A stretch of 64,000 nucleotides of DNA from Bradyrhizobium sp. CB1650 (lineage in GTDB: Bacteria > Pseudomonadota > Alphaproteobacteria > Rhizobiales > Xanthobacteraceae): the NCBI RefSeq assembly GCF_029761915.1, contig NZ_CP121695.1, forward strand, positions 6,105,501-6,169,500. Direction: 5' to 3'. Within the stretch, counting starts at the first letter, position 1. Every line of letters begins with the position of its first letter. The notes under the pieces were generated by a model, which was not told the DNA's origin, did not search any database, and was given only the letters and a program-made list of their open reading frames with translations. Positions 34,736 to 44,230 of the stretch are shown here, in pieces. The position numbers and the translations under genes are program-made.

Positions 34736-35284
34736 ATGCCCGTTACCGACGATTTTCAGAAGGCGCAGCGCTTCCGCGAGGCGGCGCTGCCCTATCTCGA
34801 CGACGTCTACACCCTCGCGCGCTATCTGCTGCGCGACGCCTCCGACGCCGAGGATGCGGTGCAGGAGTGCTATCTGCGCGCGCTGAAGCACTTTGACAGC
34901 TATCGCGGACCGGCGATGAAGCCCTGGCTGTTCGCGATCCTGCGCAATGTCTGCAATGCAGAATATGCACGGCGCGCGCATTCTCATGCCGCGATCGAGG
35001 ATACGCCCGGGGCCGCCGAGCAAACGCCGATGTGGCAAGAGACCGAGGCGAGCCCGGAGACCGAAGTGCTGCGCAGCCGCGATGCCAGCGCCATCCGCAA
35101 GCTGATCGATGCCCTCGCCGAACCATTCAGGGAAACATTCGTACTGCGGGAGATCAACAACCTGTCCTATCGTGAAATCGCCGAGGCCGTCGGCGCGCCC
35201 GTCGGCACCGTAATGTCCCGCCTGGCGCGTGCCCGCGCCATGCTGCGCGCGGCCTGGATGGCGGAAGAGGAGCATTCGAGATGA
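34736..35284 (+). CDS. ECF sigma factor
   Basis: A 182-residue ECF sigma factor. Region 2: LPYLDDVYTLARYLLRDASDAEDAVQE with PWLFAILRNVCNAEYARR; region 4: FRETFVLREINNLSYREIAEAVG with PVGTVMSRLARAR. I prefer ATG 34736 (purine-rich site agcgagaggcg upstream); a TTG at 34601 would add 45 residues of no visible domain and overlap the cupredoxin stop. It overlaps the anti-sigma gene by 4 bp (ATGA). It probably directs its own operon with metallophosphoesterase and cupredoxin. Confidence 0.9.
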   Translation: MPVTDDFQKAQRFREAALPYLDDVYTLARYLLRDASDAEDAVQECYLRALKHFDSYRGPAMKPWLFAILRNVCNAEYARRAHSHAAIEDTPGAAEQTPMWQETEASPETEVLRSRDASAIRKLIDALAEPFRETFVLREINNLSYREIAEAVGAPVGTVMSRLARARAMLRAAWMAEEEHSR

Positions 35285-36045
35285 CCTGCGACGAAGCAAG
35301 AATCCTGCTTCACGCGCTGCTCGACAACGAGCTCGATGCCGGCCATGCACGCGAGGTCGAGGCGCATATCGCAAGCTGCCCGGCCTGTGCCGCCGAGCTT
35401 GCGGCACAACGCGAGATGAAGCGCGTGCTCGCTGACACGAACCTGCGCTATGCCGCCCCGGACAGCCTGCGCGCGCGCATCGAGGCGTCGCTGCCGCAAC
35501 CGCAGCGCCAGCCGAGCCGGCGCTCCGTGCTGCGCGGCTTCGCGATGGGCTCGGCGGTCTCCGCGCTCGCTGCGAGTGGCGTCGTTGCCGTGGTGCTGCG
35601 CCAGGACGACCAGCAGCGCATTCTCTCAGAGGTCGTCTCCGCGCATTTGCGCTCGCTCCAGGCCGGCCATCTCACCGACGTGATCTCGACCGATCAGCAC
35701 ACGGTCAAGCCATGGTTCAATGGCAAGCTCGATGTCGCCCCGCCGGTCATCGATCTCACCGCGCAGGGTTTTACGCTTGTCGGTGGCCGGCTCGACTATA
35801 TCGACGCCCGCGCGATCGGCGCGGTGGTCTACCGGCGCCGGCAGCACGTCATCAACCTGTTCGTGTCGCAGACCTCGAGCACCGACTATCGCGCGCCGAA
35901 GACCGAGACGATGCAGGGCTTCAACTGCCGCCGCTGGGGCAATCGCGGCCTGAACTTCTGGGCCGTCAGCGACATCGGCGCCGACGAGCTCGCCGAATTC
36001 GTCGACAAGTTCGAGACCGCGATGAAAACGAATGTGGAGGGGTAG
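35281..36045 (+). CDS. Zinc-finger transmembrane anti-sigma factor
   Basis: A 254-residue protein whose N-terminal domain carries the ZAS motif HAREVEAHIASCPACAAEL (H and two Cys, with Cys3 in MTCDEARILLHALLDNEL). A single membrane segment lies at about 85-103 (GFAMGSAVSALAASGVVAVVL). The remaining 150 residues are periplasmic, with QGFTLVGGRLDYID and QGFNCRRWGNRGLNFWAVSD, as in periplasmic domains of anti-sigma RsgI/ChrR-like regulators. Translation is coupled to the sigma gene (ATGA). It should hold the ECF factor at the membrane until a periplasmic signal, perhaps copper or redox, acts. Confidence 0.88.
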   Translation: MTCDEARILLHALLDNELDAGHAREVEAHIASCPACAAELAAQREMKRVLADTNLRYAAPDSLRARIEASLPQPQRQPSRRSVLRGFAMGSAVSALAASGVVAVVLRQDDQQRILSEVVSAHLRSLQAGHLTDVISTDQHTVKPWFNGKLDVAPPVIDLTAQGFTLVGGRLDYIDARAIGAVVYRRRQHVINLFVSQTSSTDYRAPKTETMQGFNCRRWGNRGLNFWAVSDIGADELAEFVDKFETAMKTNVEG

Positions 36046-36152
36046 CGGCACTCCAGCCAAGCGGATTCGCTATTTACGGTTGCGTTGACCGCGAAAGACG
36101 ACGAAGCCGCGGCAATATTCCAACACGGTGTTTGCCGACTGAGGCGAACAAG

Positions 36153-36204
36153 ATGTATCATGGATTGATACGTAGCCCCTTGCATGTATCAGATAGTGAT
36201 ACAT
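36153..36204. promoter_or_regulatory. Two inverted-repeat operators of the higBA locus
   Basis: atgtatca-5 bp-tgatacat at 36184-36204 is perfect, with 8-bp arms. A second site, atgtatca-5 bp-tgatacgt at 36153-36173, differs at one position. They are spaced 31 bp apart, about three helical turns, directly before the toxin start at 36212. This is the layout of HigA autoregulation. Binding is inferred. Confidence 0.68.
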
Positions 36205-36211
36205 TGCTTAA

Positions 36212-36542
36212 GTGATCAGGACGTTTCGGGACAAAACGACTGAGGTAGTCTTTAACGGCGAAAGCCCCAAGGGCTTTCCAGCCTATCTGGTGAAGGTTGC
36301 GCGGCCGGAAGTTGCGCTATCTGCACGCTGCGGGCGAGCTCGGCGATCTAAGGGCGCCACCCGGCAACCACCTCGAGGCCCTGACGGGGGACCGCAAGGG
36401 GCAGCACTCGATCAGGATCAACGACCAGTTCCGAGTGTGCTTCGTCTGGACAGCGCAAGGTCCCGCTGAGGTCGAGATCGTGGACTATCTACTAGGGGAA
36501 CACGACGATGGCCAAAAAACTCAAGCCCATGCATCCCGGTGA
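36212..36542 (+). pseudogene. higB: HigB toxin gene, frameshifted
   Basis: The GTG at 36212 starts [29 protein letters not shown], a typical HigB/RelE-type N-terminus. After about residue 30 the similarity jumps to another frame: 36304 onward reads [20 protein letters not shown] and then FRVCFVW and EVEIVDY, the toxin core and C-terminus. One extra C in gcgcggccggaag (about 36300-36312) explains it. Read straight, the product is an 85-residue chimera that lacks the catalytic core. The C-terminal frame also runs past the usual DYH stop into higA (stop 36540-36542). The toxin is probably dead; sequencing error would look alike. Confidence 0.75.
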
Positions 36543-36813
36543 GGTTCTGCGGGAGGAATTTCTGATCCCGCTGGACATATCCGCAGGCGCCATTGCCAAG
36601 ACATGCGGCCTGCCTCGCACGAGAATCGAGCGGATCGCGAACGAGCAGACCGGGATCACCGCCGACACCGCACTTCGACTGGCCAAGGCGCTTGGCACGA
36701 CGGCCGAGCTTTGGCTCAATCTGCAGAACGACTATGATATCCAGATCGCTAAACGCGATCTCGGCAAAGCTCTCGATCGCATCGAGACAGTCAACAAGCC
36801 GAAGGCAGCCTGA
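36508..36813 (+). CDS. higA: HigA antitoxin, XRE-family
   Basis: A 101-residue antitoxin with one helix-turn-helix ([37 protein letters not shown]) and the HigA/VapI signature [18 protein letters not shown] and [15 protein letters not shown]. It is intact. GGGGAA stands 11 bases upstream of ATG 36508. It binds its operators upstream of higB and represses the operon; with the broken toxin it would have no partner but could still repress. Confidence 0.92.
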   Translation: MAKKLKPMHPGEVLREEFLIPLDISAGAIAKTCGLPRTRIERIANEQTGITADTALRLAKALGTTAELWLNLQNDYDIQIAKRDLGKALDRIETVNKPKAA

Positions 36814-36822
36814 GCGATCTGC

Positions 36823-38214
36823 CTACGCCGACCGCCGCACCGCATTGTCCACCAGCGTCTTGCCGAGCGACCAGATCGCACCGGGGACCTTGTGGCTGCC
36901 GGCGATGACGTCGTCGAAGGCGCGCTCGATCCAGTTGCAGTCTTCTTCGGTGATGGTGAGCGACGGCAGGAGCTTGATGGTGTGGCTGCCGTGGCCGGCG
37001 ACCTGGGTCAGGATCTTGTGATCCTTGAACAGCGGCACGGTGATGAGCTGGCAGAACAGGCCCTTGTTGGCGGTCTCCAGCACGTTCCAGGAGGCCCGCA
37101 GGCGCAGCGACTTCGGCGGGCCGAACTCGACGCCGATCATCAGCCCCTTGCCACGCACCTCTTTCATCAGCTCGTAGCCCGGCACCATGCGCGTCAGCGC
37201 CAGCCGCAGCTCGGCGCCGCGCTTGGCGGCAGCCTCGATCAGCTTCTCCGATTCCATCACGTCCAGCGTGGCGATGCCGGCGGCCATGGCGAGGTCGTTC
37301 TTGGAAAAGGTCGAGCCGTGCACCACCGCTCGGTCCATCTGGTTGAAGATCTTGTCGAAGATGCTCTTGCGCGTCAGCACGGCGCCGACCGGCACGTGAC
37401 CGCCGGAGAGCGACTTCGACAACAGCACCATGTCGGGCTCGACGTTCCAGTGCTCGACCGCGAGGAAGCGCCCGGTGCGGCCCATGCCGGTCTGGATCTC
37501 GTCGGCGACGAACAACGTGCCATACTTCTTGCAGAGCGCGGCGGCGCCCGGCAGGAACTCGTCCGAGGGCATGTTCACGCCCTTGCCCTGGATCGGCTCG
37601 ACGACGAAGGCCGCGACCTCGCGGGACGACAGCGCCTTCTCCAGTGCGGCGAGATCATTGAACGGAATCGAGGTGCAGCCCGGCAGCAGCGGCTCGAAAC
37701 CGCTGCGGAAGTTCGGATCACCGGTCAGCGACAGCGCGCCATAGGTCAGGCCGTGATAGCCGTGGGCGCAATAGACGATGCCTGGCCGCCCGGTGGCGCC
37801 GCGCGCGAACTTGATCGCCGCCTCGACGCTTTCCGCGCCGGAATTGGCGAAGAACGCCTTGTCGAGATAGGGAACGTATTTCAAAAGCCGTTCGGCGAGC
37901 ACGCCGGCGAGCGTGGAGACGTCGAATTGGACGAGATTGGGCAGATCGGCGTCGAGCACGCTCTTGAGCGCCTCGCGCATCACCGGGTGATTGCGCCCGA
38001 TCGCGAACACGCCGAACCCGGACAGAAGGTCGAGATAGCGAGCGCCATCGCGATCGTAGAGGTACTGTCCCTGCCCCTTCTGGAAGCCAACATCGTAGCC
38101 GATGGTCTTGAGAACCCGAACGAACTGCTCGTTCAGGTACCGCGTATGCAGGGCGCTGCGCTGGGCCTGACGGTCCGCGAACAGCTTGGACATGTCTGGA
38201 TTTGGACTGTGCAT
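36823..38214 (-). CDS. hpnO: Hopanoid aminotransferase HpnO (aminobacteriohopanetriol synthase)
   Basis: A 463-residue class III PLP aminotransferase. Motifs: FFANSGAESVEAAIKFAR, HGYHGLTYGALS, VADEIQTGMGRTGRF (D238, Q241 for the cofactor) and LLSKSLSGGHVPVGA with Lys267 forming the aldimine. It converts the C35 aldehyde derived from ribosylhopane to the terminal amine. I chose HpnO over other class III enzymes because it lies next to hpnN and the rest of the hopanoid locus. The start is ATG 38214, with ATG 38193 possible. Its 3' end is 10 bp from that of higA. Confidence 0.87.
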   Translation of the reverse strand: MHSPNPDMSKLFADRQAQRSALHTRYLNEQFVRVLKTIGYDVGFQKGQGQYLYDRDGARYLDLLSGFGVFAIGRNHPVMREALKSVLDADLPNLVQFDVSTLAGVLAERLLKYVPYLDKAFFANSGAESVEAAIKFARGATGRPGIVYCAHGYHGLTYGALSLTGDPNFRSGFEPLLPGCTSIPFNDLAALEKALSSREVAAFVVEPIQGKGVNMPSDEFLPGAAALCKKYGTLFVADEIQTGMGRTGRFLAVEHWNVEPDMVLLSKSLSGGHVPVGAVLTRKSIFDKIFNQMDRAVVHGSTFSKNDLAMAAGIATLDVMESEKLIEAAAKRGAELRLALTRMVPGYELMKEVRGKGLMIGVEFGPPKSLRLRASWNVLETANKGLFCQLITVPLFKDHKILTQVAGHGSHTIKLLPSLTITEEDCNWIERAFDDVIAGSHKVPGAIWSLGKTLVDNAVRRSA

Positions 38215-38355
38215 CCGCTACATACTTCGGTTGAGGGTCGCTTCGTCAACAGAAAACGGACCGCAACTGAATACGATCTGTGCGGCCTTTTGCCCTTTTT
38301 CGGACCATCTTCGCAAGCACAGCTTTAGACCATGTTGCACTGCCGAGGGAATATC

Positions 38356-38982
38356 ATGCGTTTGGCCATTTACACCGGAATAATACTGGCTGGCGGTTTC
38401 ACCTGTTTGACCCCGGCGCTCGCGGCCGATCCCACCGGCGACTGGCGGGTCGCCGACGGCGTCGCCAACATCCGTGTCGCGCAATGCAATGGCAGCATGT
38501 GGGGGGCCGTGGCCTGGGAAAAGCAGCCCGGCGGCCGCGACGAGAACAACCCGGATGTCTCAAAAAAGAACAGGCCGACGCTGGGCATGCCGACCCTGAT
38601 CGACATGAAGAAAAAGTCCAGCGTCGATCAGTGGGAAGGTCAGGTCTATAACGCCAAGGACGGTCAGATCTACAGCGCGACCATCACCCCGGTCGGCACC
38701 GACCAGCTCGAGATCAAGGGCTGCGTGCTGGGCTTCCTGTGCGGCGGCGAGACCTGGACCCGGGTCGGCCCTCCGATTCCCGCCAGCCCCGCCAACGCGA
38801 CGTCCAAGGGGACGCCGAAGTCCACCGGCGCGGCGCCGAAAGCCGGGGCTACGACGGGCGCGACCGCGGCTGCGCCCGGAACTGCAAAGAGCGCCGGCGC
38901 GGCCAAGCCCGGTCAGAAGAGTGCCGCCGACCCCGTCGGCGACATCTGCCTACTCCCTGAGATTGCGGGGTTTACCCATTAG
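38356..38982 (+). CDS. Secreted DUF2147 protein
   Basis: A 208-residue exported protein: signal peptide (LAIYTGIILAGGFTCLTPALA, cleavage near ALAAD), then a DUF2147 lipocalin-like domain (PTGDWRVADGVANIRVAQC; NGSMWGAVAWEKQPGG; QVYNAKDGQIYSATITP; LEIKGCVLGFLCGGETWTRV). A long Ala/Gly/Lys/Thr-rich tail follows. DUF2147 function is unknown. It lies between hpnO and hpnN on the opposite strand, and its last 33 bp overlap the 3' end of hpnN (convergent). GAGGGAA stands upstream of ATG 38356. Confidence 0.83.
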   Translation: MRLAIYTGIILAGGFTCLTPALAADPTGDWRVADGVANIRVAQCNGSMWGAVAWEKQPGGRDENNPDVSKKNRPTLGMPTLIDMKKKSSVDQWEGQVYNAKDGQIYSATITPVGTDQLEIKGCVLGFLCGGETWTRVGPPIPASPANATSKGTPKSTGAAPKAGATTGATAAAPGTAKSAGAAKPGQKSAADPVGDICLLPEIAGFTH

Positions 38983-41538
38983 GGCCGGCTGGAACAGCAG
39001 CACGGCGGCGAGCGTCGTCACCAGCGACAGCGCCAGCAGCTTGCCCATGCTGGATGTGCCGGGATGGCTCGACAGCCACAGGCTGCCGAACGCGGTCGCT
39101 GTCGTCAGCGCGCTGAAAAAGATCGCGCGTGTCAGGCTGGTCTGCAGCAGATTCGTTCTGCCGGAGCGCCAGGCCACGACATAGTAGATCTTGAAGGCGA
39201 CGCCGACGCCGAGCAGCAGCGGGAACGCGACGATATTGGCGAAGTTGAGCGGCAGGCCGATCAGCACGCAGATCTCGAGCGTCACGGCACCGGCAACCAG
39301 CAGCGGCACCAGCGTCATCAGCACGTCGACGAACCGGCGCAGCGTGATCCACAGCAACAGGCCGATCACGAGCAGCGCGTAGATGCCGGCGTGGATGAAC
39401 GCCTTCACCACGGTATCACCGGATTTGAGGATCGAGACCGGTCCGCCGATCGCGGTCGGCTCGGCGCTAAGCACCGCTGCCGCGAATTTGCGCAGGGTGT
39501 CGTTGTCGTTGGGATCGCCCTTGGGCAGTGCCTCGACGCGAATGATCCCGTCCTTGCTCTTCCAGGCGCTGACGAGATCGGGAGGCAACGACTTCAGGGA
39601 GACGGGTTCGGCCTGCATCGCGTTCCTGAGCTGATTGAACACGATCTTCATGGGCGTGACGAAGACGTCCTGCGCCTTGTTGCGCGTGGCTTCATCCGCA
39701 TTGGCGAGCTTCTCGAGCGCGTCCGCGAGCCGGCGTGAAGCGACCGCACCCGGTCCCTTCGCATCGCCTGCGGTCCTGCGCAGACTGTCGACCGAGGATT
39801 TCAGCGACTCGACGTTCTCCTGGTCCGACGGCGCCGCATCGATCTGGTCCGGATTGAGCGCGGGGTTCAGCACCTTGGCGCCCTGCGCGATCAGCTTCAG
39901 CTTTGGTTGCTGGTCCTGCGGCACGAAGCTGTCGAGCGACATCACCCGCAGCACCTCGGGCACTTTCTCCAGCCTCGCCTCGACCTGCCTCGCCTGCTCC
40001 TCGGACGTGGTCATCACGTTGATGGCATTGGCGCCGGTGTTCGGATCCTTACGCAGGTCGAGGAAGGTCGCGATCGATTCGGCGTTCGGGTTGCGCAGGT
40101 TCATCGGGTTGAAGTCGAACTTCATGAAGTAGAGCAGCGGCAGGCCGCCGAGGGCAAGCAGCAGCGTGCCGCCCACGATCACCACGCGATGCTTCTCCAG
40201 GAAGTGATCGAGCGGCGCCAGGAACGCATAGCCGACCGGCTCCTTCTCGCCGGGCGGGTTCAGGAGCTTCAAAAGTGCCGGCAGCACCGTGATGCTGGAG
40301 AGGAACGCCACCAGCATGCCGACGCCGGCGATCTGGCCGAGCTCGGAGATGCCCTTGTAGTCGGTCGGCATGAAGCAGAGGAAGCCGGCGGCGGTCGCCA
40401 TCGCCGCGAGCGACAGCGGCACCGCAGAGCGCTTTGCGGCCAGCACCAGCGCGCGCGAGAGATCGCCGTGCTTGAAGCGCTCCGAGCGATAACGGACGCT
40501 GTACTGGATGCCGAAATCGACGCCGAGACCCACGAACAGCACGGCGAACGCGATCGACAGCAGGTTGAGCGAACCGACCATCATCAGGCCGGCAGCCGTC
40601 GTCAGCGCAAGGCCGATGAACAGGTTGACGAACACCGCGAAGATGATCTTCGCCGAATGCAGTGCAAGCCAGAGGATGAACAGCACGACCACGACGGTGC
40701 CGATACCGTTCACGACGGCGCCTTCCTGGACGGTGGCGTATTCCTCGTTGGCGATCGGAACCGGGCCGGTCAGCCGCACCTGCGCCTGGTACTTGGTCGG
40801 AAAATCGAGCTCCGCCGCGGCTTTCCGGATCGCATCGGTGGCGCCCTTGCCCGGCTCCAGCGCGTTGTAGTCGAGGATCGGCTTGAACTCGATGAAGGCG
40901 CGCTTGTCCGAATCCGATAGCGGCTCGTCGCTGACGAGCTCACGCCAGGAGAAGGTCGCGTTGCCCTTGTTGAGCACGGTCTCGACGGTCTGCGCGATCA
41001 GGTTGAACGGGCGATCGGTGCTGTCGAGCTTCACCTGCCCCCGCTTGACGCCGGCGAGCCCGGTCTCGAGCGCGCCGGTCAGGCCACGAATCGAGGGATC
41101 GCCCGCCATGATCTCGATCAATGGCGCCGCGGATTCGAACTGGCCGGTGGCCTTGGCGACCTCCTCGGTCGGAAGGAACAGAAAGCCGTTCTTCTCGAAG
41201 AACTCGCCGGTGCCGAGCTGCTGCATCGACTGGAAGTTGGTCTTGTCGTCCTTCAGTTTGGCGTAGAGCACGTCCGCCGCGGCGGTCGCCATCTCCGGCG
41301 TCTTCGCCTCCACGACCGCCAGAATCGTCGCGTCGCGGTCGAAGGCGCGGTCGAACTGCTGGTCGCGCTGCCGCCAATCGAGATTTTGCGAGATCAGCGA
41401 ATTGATGTCGGTGTTGATGGCGAAATGTCGCGCAGCGTAATAGCTCGCCGCGACCGCCAAGAGCAGCCCGAGGACGACAACGAGGGAGGCAAACCGGGTA
41501 CATGCCCTGACGACGGCAACGACTACGCTCTGCAGCAC
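38950..41538 (-). CDS. hpnN: Hopanoid transporter HpnN (MMPL/RND family)
   Basis: An 862-residue inner-membrane RND protein with twelve membrane segments in two groups: segment 1 (FASLVVVLGLLLAVAAS), then five around 275-430 (GTVVVVLFILWLA; FVGLGVDFGIQYSVRYR; AAMATAAGFLCFMPTDYKG), then a second periplasmic loop and a final bundle (ALLVIGLLLWITLRR; LLLGVGVAFKIYYVVAW). FVGLGVDFGIQ is the MMPL signature. In R. palustris HpnN moves hopanoids to the outer membrane. GTG 41538 is the likely start. It is divergent from ispH-hpnH. Confidence 0.92.
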   Translation of the reverse strand: MLQSVVVAVVRACTRFASLVVVLGLLLAVAASYYAARHFAINTDINSLISQNLDWRQRDQQFDRAFDRDATILAVVEAKTPEMATAAADVLYAKLKDDKTNFQSMQQLGTGEFFEKNGFLFLPTEEVAKATGQFESAAPLIEIMAGDPSIRGLTGALETGLAGVKRGQVKLDSTDRPFNLIAQTVETVLNKGNATFSWRELVSDEPLSDSDKRAFIEFKPILDYNALEPGKGATDAIRKAAAELDFPTKYQAQVRLTGPVPIANEEYATVQEGAVVNGIGTVVVVLFILWLALHSAKIIFAVFVNLFIGLALTTAAGLMMVGSLNLLSIAFAVLFVGLGVDFGIQYSVRYRSERFKHGDLSRALVLAAKRSAVPLSLAAMATAAGFLCFMPTDYKGISELGQIAGVGMLVAFLSSITVLPALLKLLNPPGEKEPVGYAFLAPLDHFLEKHRVVIVGGTLLLALGGLPLLYFMKFDFNPMNLRNPNAESIATFLDLRKDPNTGANAINVMTTSEEQARQVEARLEKVPEVLRVMSLDSFVPQDQQPKLKLIAQGAKVLNPALNPDQIDAAPSDQENVESLKSSVDSLRRTAGDAKGPGAVASRRLADALEKLANADEATRNKAQDVFVTPMKIVFNQLRNAMQAEPVSLKSLPPDLVSAWKSKDGIIRVEALPKGDPNDNDTLRKFAAAVLSAEPTAIGGPVSILKSGDTVVKAFIHAGIYALLVIGLLLWITLRRFVDVLMTLVPLLVAGAVTLEICVLIGLPLNFANIVAFPLLLGVGVAFKIYYVVAWRSGRTNLLQTSLTRAIFFSALTTATAFGSLWLSSHPGTSSMGKLLALSLVTTLAAVLLFQPALMGKPRNLRE

Positions 41539-42001
41539 ATCTTTTCTTTCTGGTGTAACAGCTTGCCGGAAACGCCCGCTGTTTATCGGAGTTCCCCGGC
41601 GAAACCTATTGCTGTTTTGAGTGGTTCTCGTCGGAAGAAGGTTCGAAGTAAACGACGGGACACCATGGCAAAATCAAGCGGGACGGTCGGTATAGCCGCC
41701 GAGTTGAGGCGGGAAAGTGACGATGGAGTGAGCACAAATGCCGCTCCCTTTGCCTTCGCTTGGATTTACTATAATACCGGCGGAGCCATCCGAGATGGAA
41801 CTGGGGGCGCATTCCGCCTTTCCTCGCGGCCGATTTTTTGACACAAAGTGCTGCGCCTCCATGCCCTTGGGAACCTGGACGGGTGTGTCGTTACCACGCA
41901 TGCGCGAAACCAATGGTGCGGATATTGCAACTCGTTGGTCGGGCACGGGGTGCCGCCGGGGCAATTGAGCGGATTGATGCAATTTGCGTGATGGACGTCC
42001 A
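41539..42001. other. 463-bp intergenic region between hpnN and ispH
   Basis: The region separates divergent units and must hold the promoters of hpnN and of ispH-hpnH. ttgaca occurs at 41838-41843, but no good -10 follows at the usual spacing. I see no gene with credible coding character and no clear operator. A+T-rich patches lie at about 41760-41790 and 41830-41850. Confidence 0.4.
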
Positions 42002-42928
42002 ATGGAAGTTTTTCTAGCGCAGCCGCGCGGCTTTTGCGCAGGCGTGGTGCGTGCAATCGACATCGTGGAACGGGCCCTGGAGAAGTATGGCCCGCCCGTC
42101 TACGTGCGCCACGAGATCGTGCACAACAAGCACGTCGTCGAAAGCCTGAAGAGCAAGGGCGCGATCTTCGTCGAGGAACTGTCCGAGGTTCCAGCCAAGG
42201 CGGTGACCGTCTTCAGCGCCCATGGCGTCGCCCGCAGCGTCGAGGAGGAGGCCGCCGCGCGCGACCTTCCGGTGCTGAATGCCACCTGTCCCCTGGTCAC
42301 GAAAGTTCACAATCAGGGGAAGCGCTACATCACCAAGGGCCGCACGCTGATCCTGATCGGGCATGCCGGTCATCCCGAGGTCGAGGGCACGATGGGCCAG
42401 GTTCCAGGCCCCGTGCTGCTCGTGCAAAGCGTCGAAGAGGTTAACGCCTTGACGCTGCCCGCGGATGCGCCAGTGGCCTACATTACCCAGACCACGCTGT
42501 CGGTCGATGACACCAAGGACATCATTGCAGCCCTCCAGGCCCGATTTACAGATATTCAAGGCCCGGATATCCGGGATATCTGCTATGCGACACAGAACCG
42601 CCAATCTGCGGTAAGGAACTTGAGTAAGCTGGTCGACGTGATCTTGGTGGTGGGCGCCGCCAACAGCTCAAACTCGAACCGGCTCCGCGAAATCGGCACT
42701 GAGGCCGGCGTCGCGAGTTATCTGATCGCCGATGGCCGCGAGCTCAATCCGGAATGGTTGAAAGGTGCCAGGACCGTGGGCATCACGGCGGGCGCTTCGG
42801 CGCCCGAGGTGCTCGTGGATGACGTGATCGAAGCGCTGCGGCGGATCGGACCGGTGACGGTCTCCGTGCTGCCCGGCCGCGAGGAGAACATCGAATTCCG
42901 GCTTCCGGCCGAACTGGCCGCAAGCTGA
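42002..42928 (+). CDS. ispH: 4-hydroxy-3-methylbut-2-enyl diphosphate reductase
   Basis: A 308-residue IspH/LytB, the last enzyme of the non-mevalonate pathway, giving IPP and DMAPP. The three cluster cysteines are C12 ([11 protein letters not shown]), C96 ([14 protein letters not shown]) and C194 ([10 protein letters not shown]). Other family blocks are [26 protein letters not shown] and ITAGASAPE. The length is normal. ATG 42002 was picked because it gives the conserved start; a TTG at 41984 is less likely. It is followed 32 bp later by hpnH, and so feeds isoprenoid units to hopanoid synthesis from the same transcript. An essential pathway gene. Confidence 0.96.
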   Translation: MEVFLAQPRGFCAGVVRAIDIVERALEKYGPPVYVRHEIVHNKHVVESLKSKGAIFVEELSEVPAKAVTVFSAHGVARSVEEEAAARDLPVLNATCPLVTKVHNQGKRYITKGRTLILIGHAGHPEVEGTMGQVPGPVLLVQSVEEVNALTLPADAPVAYITQTTLSVDDTKDIIAALQARFTDIQGPDIRDICYATQNRQSAVRNLSKLVDVILVVGAANSSNSNRLREIGTEAGVASYLIADGRELNPEWLKGARTVGITAGASAPEVLVDDVIEALRRIGPVTVSVLPGREENIEFRLPAELAAS

Positions 42929-42960
42929 CCCACCCGAATTCCAAGCCCAGAAAGAAACGT

Positions 42961-44124
<1,164 letters not shown>

Positions 44125-44177
44125 CCTCGATATCGACGTGTAGCCCGGATTACGCTTCGGCCACGGACATCAAACGA

Positions 44178-44209
44178 AAAGGCCCGATCGCCATTGCGAT
44201 CGGGCCTTT
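44178..44209. terminator. Bidirectional rho-independent terminator between hpnH and hpnG
   Basis: Perfect 13-bp arms aaaggcccgatcg (44178-44190) and cgatcgggccttt (44197-44209) enclose a 6-base loop. A-rich and T-rich flanks suit both strands. It serves the convergent hpnH (+) and hpnG (-) genes. Confidence 0.87.
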
Positions 44210-44230
44210 CGTTGGTCCGCCGGAAGCCGC

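Noticed and set aside
36212..36500. Programmed frameshift in higB
   Set aside because: No slippery heptamer or stimulating stem is visible at the shift point; a plain insertion explains the data better.
41838..41866. ttgaca as a -35 element for ispH
   Set aside because: No acceptable -10 hexamer at 16-18 bases; kept only as a remark.
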